From NCBI GenBank assembly GCA_028825265.1, contig JAPKAM010000013.1, positions 1-38,935 of the forward strand: a stretch of DNA of 38,935 bases, read 5' to 3'. The translations under genes and the position numbers were made by a program. Below are positions 24,772 through 32,564 of this stretch, piece by piece. This DNA comes from Planctomycetota bacterium. Its GTDB lineage: Bacteria; Planctomycetota; UBA8108; UBA1146. The notes below the pieces were generated by a model that made no database searches, was not told where the DNA came from, and saw only the letters and a list, made by a program, of their open reading frames with translations. Each line of letters opens with the position of its first letter. Position 1 is the stretch's first letter.

Positions 24772-25704
24772 TCAGTTGGCGTGATCGTAGAGCGCCTTCT
24801 TGAACGCAGGGATGTCCTTGTAGTGATCCCAGAATCGATATAGCAACTGGTCGCTGGCATCGATGATGAGCAGATCTCCGGGCCAACTGGCTCGGTACTT
24901 CTTGACGATCTCCAACTGAGATCGACCATCGATTTTGATCCGGATGTAATCGTGGAGCAGGCCTGCGATCTCATCATCTTGTGTCAGCAAGCGCTCGATC
25001 CGGGTCGACTGACCACATCGATTCGCCTCGATGAAAATCAGTCGAGTCTTCGAGGTCCTCTCCGATTCCTCGACTCCTTCGTCATATTCGAGCCAACGGA
25101 TGGGAATCGGCGGCGGTTCGACTCCGGCCTGACGCAACAGACGGTCGAGCCAGGGACGCTGATCGTCGTTCGACTCGGAAGCACGAGGCAGGATCCCCTG
25201 CCAGATCACCTTGCCTCTGGTATCGAGGAAAAAGGCCGATGGGAAACCCTTCACTCCGTGACGCTCCAGGTTGCTGGACTGCTCCGACAGGATGGGGAAG
25301 GTCACTTGGTGCTTGTCGATGTATTGCTGGACCAGTTCTGGTTGCTTGGACGAGTCACTGAAGACGGTCATCATCGAGAAGAACTCGGGGCCCACTTCTT
25401 GTCGCCACCTGACCAGGCTGGGCAATGCCGGAGCACAACTCTCTCAGCCAGGAATCGTATAGGCGACCAGCAGCGGCTTGCCGCGCCCCAATACAGCGAG
25501 CGGCGAGACCGCGACTGAAAGGCCCTTCGTGGCGTTGAACCAGCGATCGCCCTGCTCGAGTTTCAACTCCGGCAGTGGCTTTCCCATCGACGAGAAGTGG
25601 AACTGCATCGAAGTGGGTTCCTGAGCGGCCTCCTGGGCATCCTGGGCCACCAGGGAACTCGAGGAGAGGGACAGGGCGATCAGCAATGTCTTCCATCGGT
25701 TCAT
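24772..25704 (-). CDS. Candidate selenoprotein: secreted TlpA-like thioredoxin with UxxC active site (TGA read through at 25446-25444)
   Basis: Seen: an ATG at 25704 with GGAGGA upstream opens a signal peptide (MNRWKTLLIALSLSSSS). The frame meets TGA at 25446-25444 and stays open, with normal codon use, to 24772. Read through, it gives 310 aa. Around the TGA the protein reads LVAYTIPG-U-ESCAPALPSL. This aligns without gaps to the TlpA/thioredoxin site (C-x-x-C-x3-h-P-x-L), so residue 87 replaces the first active-site Cys and C90 is the resolving Cys. The fold continues with the cis-Pro loop (KGFPSAFFLDTRGKVIW, P155). A second thioredoxin-like domain (about 220-305) carries RCGQS, a CxxS variant. 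The downstream part alone has no ribosome site, no signal peptide and only a TTG near its start. TGA is an ordinary stop in many neighbouring genes, so general recoding is excluded. Alternatives are a nonsense mutation or a sequencing error of a TGT/TGC codon. Confidence 0.75.
25402..25425 (-). promoter_or_regulatory. SECIS-like hairpin downstream of the in-frame TGA
   Basis: On the minus strand, 18 nt after the TGA, UUG C CCA G CCU [GGUC] AGG UGG CGA forms three 3-bp stem segments with single-base bulges on the 5' side and a GGUC apical loop, 29 nt from the TGA. Bacterial SECIS elements are short hairpins just after the UGA, with G at the start of the apical loop and often a 5'-side bulge. 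The fit is good by eye, but I could not compute a folding energy. Confidence 0.55.
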
Positions 25705-25770
25705 CCGAGGTCTCCTCCCTCAGCGGACGCTATCCGCCCACGCACCGTTCCCATCCTTGCCACCGATCTC

Positions 25771-25809
25771 GAAAAAGAACGGCCCCGAGGAAACCCCGGG
25801 GCCGTTCTT
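25771..25809 (-). terminator. Strong intrinsic terminator of the MFS transporter gene
   Basis: Perfect 13-bp inverted repeat (25775-25787 with 25797-25809) with a 9-nt loop, followed on the minus strand by TTTTTC. It lies 22 bp after the transporter stop and 66 bp before the selenoprotein candidate start, so the latter should have its own promoter. Confidence 0.92.
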
Positions 25810-25831
25810 CTCATTCGTTCCCAGATCAGAG

Positions 25832-27286
25832 TTAGTAACTGCTCTGCATCTGGTTCGACTCTTTATCCGTGGTTTCTTTGCGGCTGCCGACCGAGGCGGC
25901 CGCCACATGGCCGTACTTCTTGTTGAGGTTGAAGAAGACCAGCGCCAATGGAATCGCCAGAGCAGCGATCCAGCGGAAGGCCATCTTACCGGCATAGGCC
26001 GCAGCCGCTTCAGCGGTGGCTCCGGCGTTGTCCGCCATGTAAGTCGCGATATAACTGTCCTGGATCGCTCCGATGGCCGGAGCCGCGACATAGCCGACCA
26101 CCAACATCCCCGCTCCCCCCATCAGGCACATTCCCATGGCTCCGCTGTTGGGAATCCGCTCGGAGACGAATCCGAGCATCGTCGGCCAGAAGAAACAGAT
26201 GCCGCCATAAAAGACGGTGGCGGTGAGGAAGATGGATCCGAAACTGTCGGCGTAGGTCATGGCAAAGAGACCGATCCCCCCGAGCACTGCCGATCCCATC
26301 AACAAGCCGGTCGGCGAGAACTTGTGGACAAATCCTCCGGCGAAGTAGCGAAGCACTGCCATCAGACCACTGCCGTAGACCAGTACTAGGATCCCGGCAC
26401 CCGCCGTCGTCGAGTCGGTTCCGAGAGCACTTTGCATCGCGGGTGTCATGATCTCACCCATCCAGCGCCCGGGGCCCAGTTCGAGCGTCGCGGTCAAGCC
26501 CATGCAACACAGCATCAGCAAGAAGAGTGGAGAAGCGATGGAAGCCTTGACCTCGGCATCCGAGACCCTCGATTGAACCCGTTCCGTCTGGGGAATCTCT
26601 TGCCCCAGGAACAGGTATCCGTAGATGAGCGTAGGAACCAGCACCAGTGCCATCTTGGCCTGCAGTGCACTGAGTCCCAACAGGGTCCAGCCTGTCAGAG
26701 CGGCATCATACGCCTGCTGGAAAGCCACGCTCCAGGTCGCCGGATCCGCAACAACAGAGGCAGAATCTGCCAGTACTCCCGCCGCTATTGCGGCATCGGC
26801 TGCTGCATTGCTGACCCAGAAGCCAAACAGCGCCCCGACGATGATTCCCACCGGCCAGAAGACATGGAACTGGTTCAACCTGGTCGTCTTGTTGTCGGAG
26901 TAGAGGGTGGCGACCAGCGGATTGCAGCCCGCCTCGACGCAGCCATTACCGAGTGCAATGACGGAAGCTCCCGCCATCAACTGACCAAAGCCATCGGCGT
27001 ACATCATCAGGATCACGCCGAGGATGTGGCAGACGAAGGCCATCTTGAGGGAGATCGCGATTCCGCTCTTCTCGATCACCGGTCCGAGCATAATGATGGC
27101 GACTGCGAAGCCACCGAGGGCTGCACCGCCGACCCAGCCCGCTTGTGCCTTCGAGAGTCCGTACATCGAACTGAAATCACCCATCGATGAGGTGATGACG
27201 CCAAAGGCGATGGAGGTCGCGATCAGCGAGATGCAACTGGCCCAGAAGAGCCGTGCTTTGCCCGCTTCATCGAGTACTTGAGACAT
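25832..27286 (-). CDS. MFS transporter, FucP-like sugar permease type
   Basis: 484 aa with about 12 membrane helices. The ATG at 27286 has AAGGGG about 8 nt upstream; a GTG three codons earlier has no room for a ribosome site. The segment GNGCVEAGCNPLVATLY, followed by RLNQFHVFWPVGIIVGALFG, matches the FucP branch of the major facilitator superfamily (equivalent to GCLETAANPF and the following loop). That branch contains proton-coupled fucose, glucose and galactose importers. The substrate is unknown. A helix-rich insertion of about 50 residues (WVSNAAADAAIAAGVL...) separates helices near the middle. The gene has its own terminator and a 200-bp leader region with an operator-like palindrome, so it looks like an independently regulated single gene. 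Confidence 0.85.
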   Translation of the reverse strand: MSQVLDEAGKARLFWASCISLIATSIAFGVITSSMGDFSSMYGLSKAQAGWVGGAALGGFAVAIIMLGPVIEKSGIAISLKMAFVCHILGVILMMYADGFGQLMAGASVIALGNGCVEAGCNPLVATLYSDNKTTRLNQFHVFWPVGIIVGALFGFWVSNAAADAAIAAGVLADSASVVADPATWSVAFQQAYDAALTGWTLLGLSALQAKMALVLVPTLIYGYLFLGQEIPQTERVQSRVSDAEVKASIASPLFLLMLCCMGLTATLELGPGRWMGEIMTPAMQSALGTDSTTAGAGILVLVYGSGLMAVLRYFAGGFVHKFSPTGLLMGSAVLGGIGLFAMTYADSFGSIFLTATVFYGGICFFWPTMLGFVSERIPNSGAMGMCLMGGAGMLVVGYVAAPAIGAIQDSYIATYMADNAGATAEAAAAYAGKMAFRWIAALAIPLALVFFNLNKKYGHVAAASVGSRKETTDKESNQMQSSY

Positions 27287-27405
27287 GTATGTCACCCCTT
27301 TTCCAAATGCTGTGTTTCGCAGGGAGCCTATCCTGCCATGGCCCTAGTGGGACAAAGGTCAGGAGGAATGTCAATCAGGGATATTGAAAAGCAACGGGGC
27401 GTCGA

Positions 27406-27424
27406 CTTACAAAGTAGTTGTAAG
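27406..27424. promoter_or_regulatory. Operator-like inverted repeat upstream of the MFS transporter
   Basis: CTTACAA, 5-bp spacer AGTAG, TTGTAAG. It is perfectly symmetric, in a locally AT-richer stretch 120 bp upstream of the transporter start. A TTGACA (minus strand, 27374-27369) lies between it and the gene, but without a convincing -10. It is a candidate binding site for a dimeric repressor. Confidence 0.5.
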
Positions 27425-27485
27425 CATGTTTGTTAATGCATACAATGTGGGCTAGTCGGAAGATCATCCTTAGAAAACATCGATC

Positions 27486-28556
27486 CTATTCACCTTGCTC
27501 TTCATCTCTATTGAGTTGTCCATGACCTGCTCGGTCATGGGCAACTTTTTTCAATTTCTTCAGCAGTTGTCGCCACGCCTCGATTTCTACTTCCTTCCGG
27601 TGATTCTTCGCCAACTGGTCAGAAGCCTGTTCGAGTTGTTGTCGGTAACCTAGGTCTTCACTGAACCTCAGCACCAGTCGAGCCAGACACTTCGCATCCT
27701 GGCGACCGAAGATTCCTGGATGGTTTTCTCCGAGCAGACCCAGATTGCCGGGAGCATTGCTGGCCAGAATCGGAATCCCAGCGACCAATGCCTCGCTGAT
27801 GATGTTGGCTCCCCCTTCATCGAGGGATGGATGAACCAACAGATCTGATCGCGCCAGTTGGTACCGAACCCTGGCCGCTGACACCGCTCCGAGCCAGCGC
27901 CATCTCGGTTCTTGTCGCATCGCCTGCAGTGCCAGCGCCCGGTACCCTGGCTCCTCAACCCCCCCCAGGTGAATCACTTCCAATCGCCGCCCATCGGCGC
28001 TGCGTTGGGGCAACCAGCGCAACGCTTCCACGACCAGCAGAGGGTCTTTGACACGACGCAGAAATCCCACCACCAGCAGACGAAACTTCGACTTCAGTGG
28101 TTTTCTGGCACTGGAGAGTGGTTTTGCAGACTGAGGAATGAACTGTACTCGACCCGCCAGTTTCGATCGGATGCTCCCTGGCAACGATTCGTCCGCACCC
28201 CGGTAAAGGGTGACGAGTTGGTCTGCCTGCTCTAGACTTTCGATGACCCGTCGTGCCGACGACCCACCCGCTGGAAGATCGACATGGAGATCGGTCCCGC
28301 TCAGGACCACCACGACCGGCGGTGCGGAGGGGAGTTGCTTCCACTCCATGATGGCTCGATGAGAATGACCGGCATGAAGTGCCAGCAGTACATCCCCTCG
28401 AGGTAGTGGGGAGCGATCGCTGACTTGAGGATCACGGACTTGATGAACCCGGACCTGACAGCCCAGTTGCTGAAGCAGCACACTCCAGCGCCTAACGCTG
28501 CTGTGATTTCCAGCTCGAACTCCTGGCCGGCTCGGATCTGTCAGGACGATGATCAC
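27486..28556 (-). CDS. senB: SenB-like glycosyltransferase (putative selenosugar synthase)
   Basis: 356-aa GT-B-fold, GT4-type enzyme. Motifs follow the SenB (TIGR04348) family in order: RAGNHSSVRRWSVLLQQLG (15-33), ALHAGHS (59-65), LSGTDLHVDLP (85-95), PQSA (141-144), VGFLRRVKDP (163-172), EGGANIISEAL (247-257) and PGNLGLLG (269-276). Known function of SenB: it joins selenophosphate to the sugar of a UDP-sugar such as UDP-GlcNAc, making a selenosugar for selenoneine. Assignment is from remembered family patterns, not a search. The start is GTG at 28556, directly abutting the lpxA stop with no intergenic base, so translation is probably coupled. No senA (EgtB-like) or selD/senC is in the window. 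Alternatively it is a lipopolysaccharide GT4 enzyme. Confidence 0.68.
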   Translation of the reverse strand: MIIVLTDPSRPGVRAGNHSSVRRWSVLLQQLGCQVRVHQVRDPQVSDRSPLPRGDVLLALHAGHSHRAIMEWKQLPSAPPVVVVLSGTDLHVDLPAGGSSARRVIESLEQADQLVTLYRGADESLPGSIRSKLAGRVQFIPQSAKPLSSARKPLKSKFRLLVVGFLRRVKDPLLVVEALRWLPQRSADGRRLEVIHLGGVEEPGYRALALQAMRQEPRWRWLGAVSAARVRYQLARSDLLVHPSLDEGGANIISEALVAGIPILASNAPGNLGLLGENHPGIFGRQDAKCLARLVLRFSEDLGYRQQLEQASDQLAKNHRKEVEIEAWRQLLKKLKKVAHDRAGHGQLNRDEEQGE

Positions 28557-29360
28557 CTAGAAGTTGGCCGGACGAGCCTCGACTTGGGATCGGGACCCGG
28601 ACGCAATGCCTCGTGAACTCTGCTCGATGAATTCAGCGATCTCGCGCACCGCATCCCACTCGCTCTCCTTGAGAATCTCGGCCGCCTCGGGAATGGTGCG
28701 TCCACTTCGATAGAGGACCCTGTGGGCATCCTGGATCGCACGTCGCAGGTCCGCCTCGATCCCTGCGCGGCGTAAACCGACCACGTTGACTCCGCGAATC
28801 GTCGCACGATCTCCAGTCGACAACATGAAGGAGGGAATATCCTGAACGGCAACCGACGCTCCTCCGAGCATCGCCAGTCTTCCGACCCTGCAGAATTGGT
28901 GGACCAACGCATTGGCAGAAAGAAAGGCGCCCGAACCGATCCGAGCATGCCCGGCCAAAGAACAGTGATTGGCCATGATCACCCCGTCCTCGACAAAGCA
29001 ATCGTGCGCCACATGAGCTCCGACCATCAACAGGCAGTCGTCTCCGATTCGAGTTGAACTGCCTGGACGAGAAGCCCTGTGCACCGAAACATATTCGCGC
29101 ATCACGGTTCGCTCACCGATGATGACCTGACTCGGCTCCCCGGCCCACGCCAGATCCTGAGGGTCATGCCCGATGACCGCATGCATGTGAACCTCGGACC
29201 CGGCACCGATCTCGGTTCGTGGACCGATATAGGCGTGCCCCAGTACCTTGCATCCGGCCGCCAGGATCGCTCCCGCTTCGATGATGGCGAAGGGCCCAAC
29301 TGTCACATCGGTAGCCAACTGAGCTTCGGGATGGATCACTGCAGTCTTGTGAATTGGCAT
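28557..29360 (-). CDS. lpxA: UDP-N-acetylglucosamine acyltransferase LpxA
   Basis: 267 aa. The start at 29360 has AGGAGG 4 nt upstream and begins MPIHKTAVIHP, the usual LpxA N-terminus; a start 20 codons earlier is less likely. The left-handed parallel beta-helix hexapeptide repeats run to about residue 190 (IHPEAQLATDVTVGPFAII, VGAHVAHDCFVEDGVIMANH). The catalytic histidine is in AHVAHDC (H119, with H116). GHDPQDL, REYVSVHR and the C-terminal helical region (GLRRAGI) are also typical. It transfers a 3-hydroxyacyl chain from ACP to UDP-GlcNAc, the first step of lipid A, so the cell has an outer membrane. No lpxB or lpxD is adjacent. Confidence 0.95.
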   Translation of the reverse strand: MPIHKTAVIHPEAQLATDVTVGPFAIIEAGAILAAGCKVLGHAYIGPRTEIGAGSEVHMHAVIGHDPQDLAWAGEPSQVIIGERTVMREYVSVHRASRPGSSTRIGDDCLLMVGAHVAHDCFVEDGVIMANHCSLAGHARIGSGAFLSANALVHQFCRVGRLAMLGGASVAVQDIPSFMLSTGDRATIRGVNVVGLRRAGIEADLRRAIQDAHRVLYRSGRTIPEAAEILKESEWDAVREIAEFIEQSSRGIASGSRSQVEARPANF

Positions 29361-29492
29361 CGGGCCTCCTGAACTACGATCCGCCTGACCCGAAGAACTG
29401 GCTTCAGAAGTCGGGCTCACACCACATGTCGATCACCTACCATGACATCGATCGTTGCCACGTGAAAGTAACGACCTATGAGACGAGAGGCT

Positions 29493-30476
29493 CTAACTCT
29501 GTGCTTTTCTCTGGCTGCTGAGGATTCGTAGTTCATCGGGAACCTGCTGTATATCTTCCCACGCCCACTGCCAACCAGTCCTGACTCTCTGGATGAAATC
29601 ATCGCTGGAGAGCGGATCGAGGCCGCTCGCACGATCGAGAAGCACTGTCAGAGCCTTGTCGACGATGTGATAGACCTTCAACTCTCCCTCGGCCAGATCT
29701 GAAAATCCCGCGTATTCCCCCTCGAGACGAACCGCTCGATCATCCCGAAGCGCCTCGATCAGGTAAGGAACCGCCCGTTCTTGATGAGCCACGATCTCCT
29801 CCAACACCTGGTTATGAAAGCGCCCATCTAAGGGATCGGTGAGGGCATCGAGCAGGCCACGAATTTCAGGGTCTCCCAAGATCGGCCCCCTCAACATCGT
29901 CTCCGAGATGATGGTGGCAGATCTGCGACGGATGTCACGACGAGCCATGCCCATGTCGGTCCGACCATTCATCAGCGGCTCGGGAAAGGAAAGTTCCTGA
30001 ATCCGGCCATCTTCGATCGATGTCAATCTCCCGTCGAATTTGCCATGGAACTGGTATTCGAGGTGTTGCTTCGATTCCTTGAATTCGAAGTTGAGGTCCT
30101 GGAAGAACTCACAGGTCAAGGTACCCTCGACCACGAACTGAGCCTCCGCTCGAGGAACCAGCTGGAAGCCGTGTAAACTTAGGCCCCGTTCCAGGATCAA
30201 CCGAGTGATATTGAGCTCGGTGGGATCTCCATCGATGGTTTCCGAAACATCGACATGGGCCGTGCCGCGTTGCAGCGCCGCGGTGGATGACTCGCCGACT
30301 GACTGGGCACTCTGTTTCGTTGGGACACACGCGGAGAGTCCGACCAACAGCAGCAACAAGAACGTTCCACCCATCGAGAACCGTTGGCGATTCACGAGCG
30401 GGAGCGGACGACCACGCTGGGGCGGATCACTCCGAGTGCCGACCTTCATCTCGGTTGAAGACTGAAACCTATTCAT
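29493..30476 (-). CDS. Putative lipoprotein of unknown function
   Basis: 327 aa from the ATG at 30476, with AGGGA upstream; starts at 30449 or 30374 are possible. A long polar N-region precedes a hydrophobic stretch ending in the lipobox LSAC (FLLLLLVGLSAC). The middle (about 75-180) is a mixed alpha/beta domain that could belong to penicillin-binding-protein-activator-like lipoproteins (FVVEGTLTCEFFQ, ISETMLRGPILG), but I am not sure. The C-terminal part has HEAT-like sequence (ERAVPYLIEALRDDRAVRLE). It is divergent from dapF, with 136 bp between starts. Confidence 0.7.
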   Translation of the reverse strand: MNRFQSSTEMKVGTRSDPPQRGRPLPLVNRQRFSMGGTFLLLLLVGLSACVPTKQSAQSVGESSTAALQRGTAHVDVSETIDGDPTELNITRLILERGLSLHGFQLVPRAEAQFVVEGTLTCEFFQDLNFEFKESKQHLEYQFHGKFDGRLTSIEDGRIQELSFPEPLMNGRTDMGMARRDIRRRSATIISETMLRGPILGDPEIRGLLDALTDPLDGRFHNQVLEEIVAHQERAVPYLIEALRDDRAVRLEGEYAGFSDLAEGELKVYHIVDKALTVLLDRASGLDPLSSDDFIQRVRTGWQWAWEDIQQVPDELRILSSQRKAQS

Positions 30477-30612
30477 GGATGATCTTCCCTCTCCACTGGT
30501 ATCTGCGGTCATTTAGCGACAAACTAGCGACTCGACCTCTCAGGATGACGCCGAGCAAGACCGTTTTCCCTCGCAACGATCGACCACCACAGGATACCCG
30601 GACAGGAGCCCG

Positions 30613-31458
30613 ATGACTCACGGAACCCTCAGCTTCCTCAAGGCGCACGGCGCAGGCAACGACTTCCTGCTCCTCGATGAGGCCTTGGGTCCGGTTCCGA
30701 GCGATTTCTCGCGACTGGCCCCGTCTCTCTGTTGCCGGAGAACCGGAGTTGGAGCCGATGGCATCCTGGTGATCCGGCAGCAGCAAATCCCGTTCATGGA
30801 GTGCTGGAATGCCGATGGCTCTCAGGCGGAGGCGTGTGGCAACGGACTTCGAATCGTCGCACTAGCCCTTCAAGATCGCCACCCAGGATCGATCCGTATC
30901 GCCACCGATGCGGGAACGGTCGAGGTTCAACTGCTACACGATCGACCAGGAGAGTTTTCAGCTGAGGCTTCGCTGGGACAGGCAACGGTCGGAATCCCCA
31001 CTTCTTGCCAGGTCGATGGCACCTTTTTGATGATGACCCCGGTCAACCTCGGGAACCCGCACCTGGTGGTGGCCATCGATCCGGAATCGCTGCCCGATCC
31101 GTTGTCTCGCTTCGGTCCCGGCCTGGAAAACTCGGTACCGGGCAGGGCCAACGTCGGCTTCGTACGGATCGATTCACCTCAGCACCTCACCATGCGCGTC
31201 TGGGAAAGAGGATGCGGTGAAACCCAGGCGTGCGGAAGCGCCGCCGCCGCCGCCTTCGCTGCCCTGCGCCAAGCCGGGTTCATCGATGACAAGATCGAGG
31301 TACAGATGCCGGGGGGAGTGCTGGGAGTTCGAATCGATGACGAAACCGGTATCCTGGTTCGGGGACCTGCCAGGATCAGTTACCGTGGCGTTCTGTCGCT
31401 CGATGATCTAGCACTCGGCAGCGACCGGGGAGACCCGGGAGAGCTCGTCCAGCACTAA
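30613..31458 (+). CDS. dapF: Diaminopimelate epimerase DapF
   Basis: 281 aa. It interconverts LL- and meso-diaminopimelate for lysine and peptidoglycan. Both catalytic cysteines sit in their motifs: C75 in EACGNGLR and C207 in TQACGSAA. KAHGAGNDF opens the N-terminal half-domain, and GNPH and ERGCGET mark the second. AGGAG precedes the ATG by 4 nt. Convergent with purM, with only 14 bp between stops. Confidence 0.96.
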   Translation: MTHGTLSFLKAHGAGNDFLLLDEALGPVPSDFSRLAPSLCCRRTGVGADGILVIRQQQIPFMECWNADGSQAEACGNGLRIVALALQDRHPGSIRIATDAGTVEVQLLHDRPGEFSAEASLGQATVGIPTSCQVDGTFLMMTPVNLGNPHLVVAIDPESLPDPLSRFGPGLENSVPGRANVGFVRIDSPQHLTMRVWERGCGETQACGSAAAAAFAALRQAGFIDDKIEVQMPGGVLGVRIDDETGILVRGPARISYRGVLSLDDLALGSDRGDPGELVQH

Positions 31459-31472
31459 TCTCTCGATCATCT

Positions 31473-32564
31473 CTACACGATCTCGACGCCATTGCCTTCG
31501 ACGATTTCACCGATCAGGGTCGCCTTCTCCCCCGATCGGGTCAAGCTTTCGATGATGGTCGTCACCGACCCTGCTGCCGCAACCAACACCATGCCGATCC
31601 CCTGATTGAAGACTCGATCCATCTCATCGGTGGCGACCCCCGCTCGTTGCTCGATCAGTGAGAAGATCGGTGGCCGCTGCCAGCGCGATCGATCGAGACG
31701 GCATCCGAGTCCCTGTGGCAACACCCGCGGAATGTTTTCCAGCAATCCACCCCCTGTGATATGGGCGATGGCGTGAACATCCTCGCCCGCTCGCTCGATC
31801 AGATCGAGAACCGGCCGGACATAGATGCGGGTCGGTTCGAGCAGGGCCTCGGCCAGCGTACAGCCGAGTGCTCCGGGATCCTGGTCGAGCGGTAACGCAG
31901 TCCCCTCATCGAGAAGCGCTTTTCTCACCAGTGAGAAACCGTTCGAATGGATTCCGCTCGAGGCGATCCCGATGACCGCATCTCCGGAAGCCACCTGCTG
32001 TCCATCGATGATGGAGTCTCGTTCCACCACGCCGACGGCGAAGCCGGCCAGATCCAGTTCACCATCTTTGTAGAATCCGGGCATCTCTGCGGTCTCACCG
32101 CCGAGAAGCGCACAACCGGAGAGACGACACCCCTTGGCAATGCCCTCCACCACCTTTGCGATCGATTCGGGAGAGATCTTGCCGGTGGCGACATAGTCGA
32201 GAAAAAAGAGCGGTCGTGCTCCGCCGACGATCAGATCGTTGACGCACATCGCGACCAGGTCGATGCCCACCGTATCGAGAACTCCGCACTCAAACGCCAC
32301 CTTCAACTTGGTCCCAACCCCATCAGTCGCACCGACCAGGATCGGATCCTTCAGTGGTTGGCCAAACAACGAGCCGTCTCCATCGAGCAATCGAAAGTAA
32401 CCACCGAAGGCTCCATGGGAGCCCTTCAGTACCCGATCGTCCTGGGTCGAGACCACCGCCTCGCGAATACGCCCGACCACCTCGTTGCCCGCATCGATAT
32501 CGACACCCGCATCACGATAGGTGAGTCCCTTCGCGATCGGTTCTACCGGTGTCTCATCCGCCAT
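31473..32564 (-). CDS. purM: Phosphoribosylformylglycinamidine cyclo-ligase (AIR synthase) PurM
   Basis: 363 aa. It makes aminoimidazole ribonucleotide in purine synthesis. The start at 32564 has GAGGAGG 6 nt upstream; a longer frame starts 17 codons earlier. Typical motifs: YRDAGVDIDAGNEVV (16-30), GATDGVGTKLKVA (78-90), CVNDLIVGGARPLFFLDY, LLGGETAEMPG and HITGGGLLENIPRVLP. It belongs to the same superfamily as selenophosphate synthase SelD, but YRDAGVDI and the full PurM motif set rule SelD out here. Overlaps the small membrane-protein gene upstream by 11 bp. Confidence 0.96.
   Translation of the reverse strand: MADETPVEPIAKGLTYRDAGVDIDAGNEVVGRIREAVVSTQDDRVLKGSHGAFGGYFRLLDGDGSLFGQPLKDPILVGATDGVGTKLKVAFECGVLDTVGIDLVAMCVNDLIVGGARPLFFLDYVATGKISPESIAKVVEGIAKGCRLSGCALLGGETAEMPGFYKDGELDLAGFAVGVVERDSIIDGQQVASGDAVIGIASSGIHSNGFSLVRKALLDEGTALPLDQDPGALGCTLAEALLEPTRIYVRPVLDLIERAGEDVHAIAHITGGGLLENIPRVLPQGLGCRLDRSRWQRPPIFSLIEQRAGVATDEMDRVFNQGIGMVLVAAAGSVTTIIESLTRSGEKATLIGEIVEGNGVEIV

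Noticed and set aside
25444-25446. Reading the thioredoxin gene as a simple pseudogene with a nonsense mutation
   Set aside because: Not fully excluded, but less likely. The stop is TGA, sits exactly at the redox cysteine, is the only disruption, and is followed by a SECIS-like hairpin.
31473-32564. PurM considered as selenophosphate synthase (SelD), which would complete a selenium locus
   Set aside because: The YRDAGVDIDAGNEVV, GATDGVGTKLK and CVNDLIVGGA motifs are those of PurM. SelD's N-terminal Cys/Sec-Gly loop is missing.
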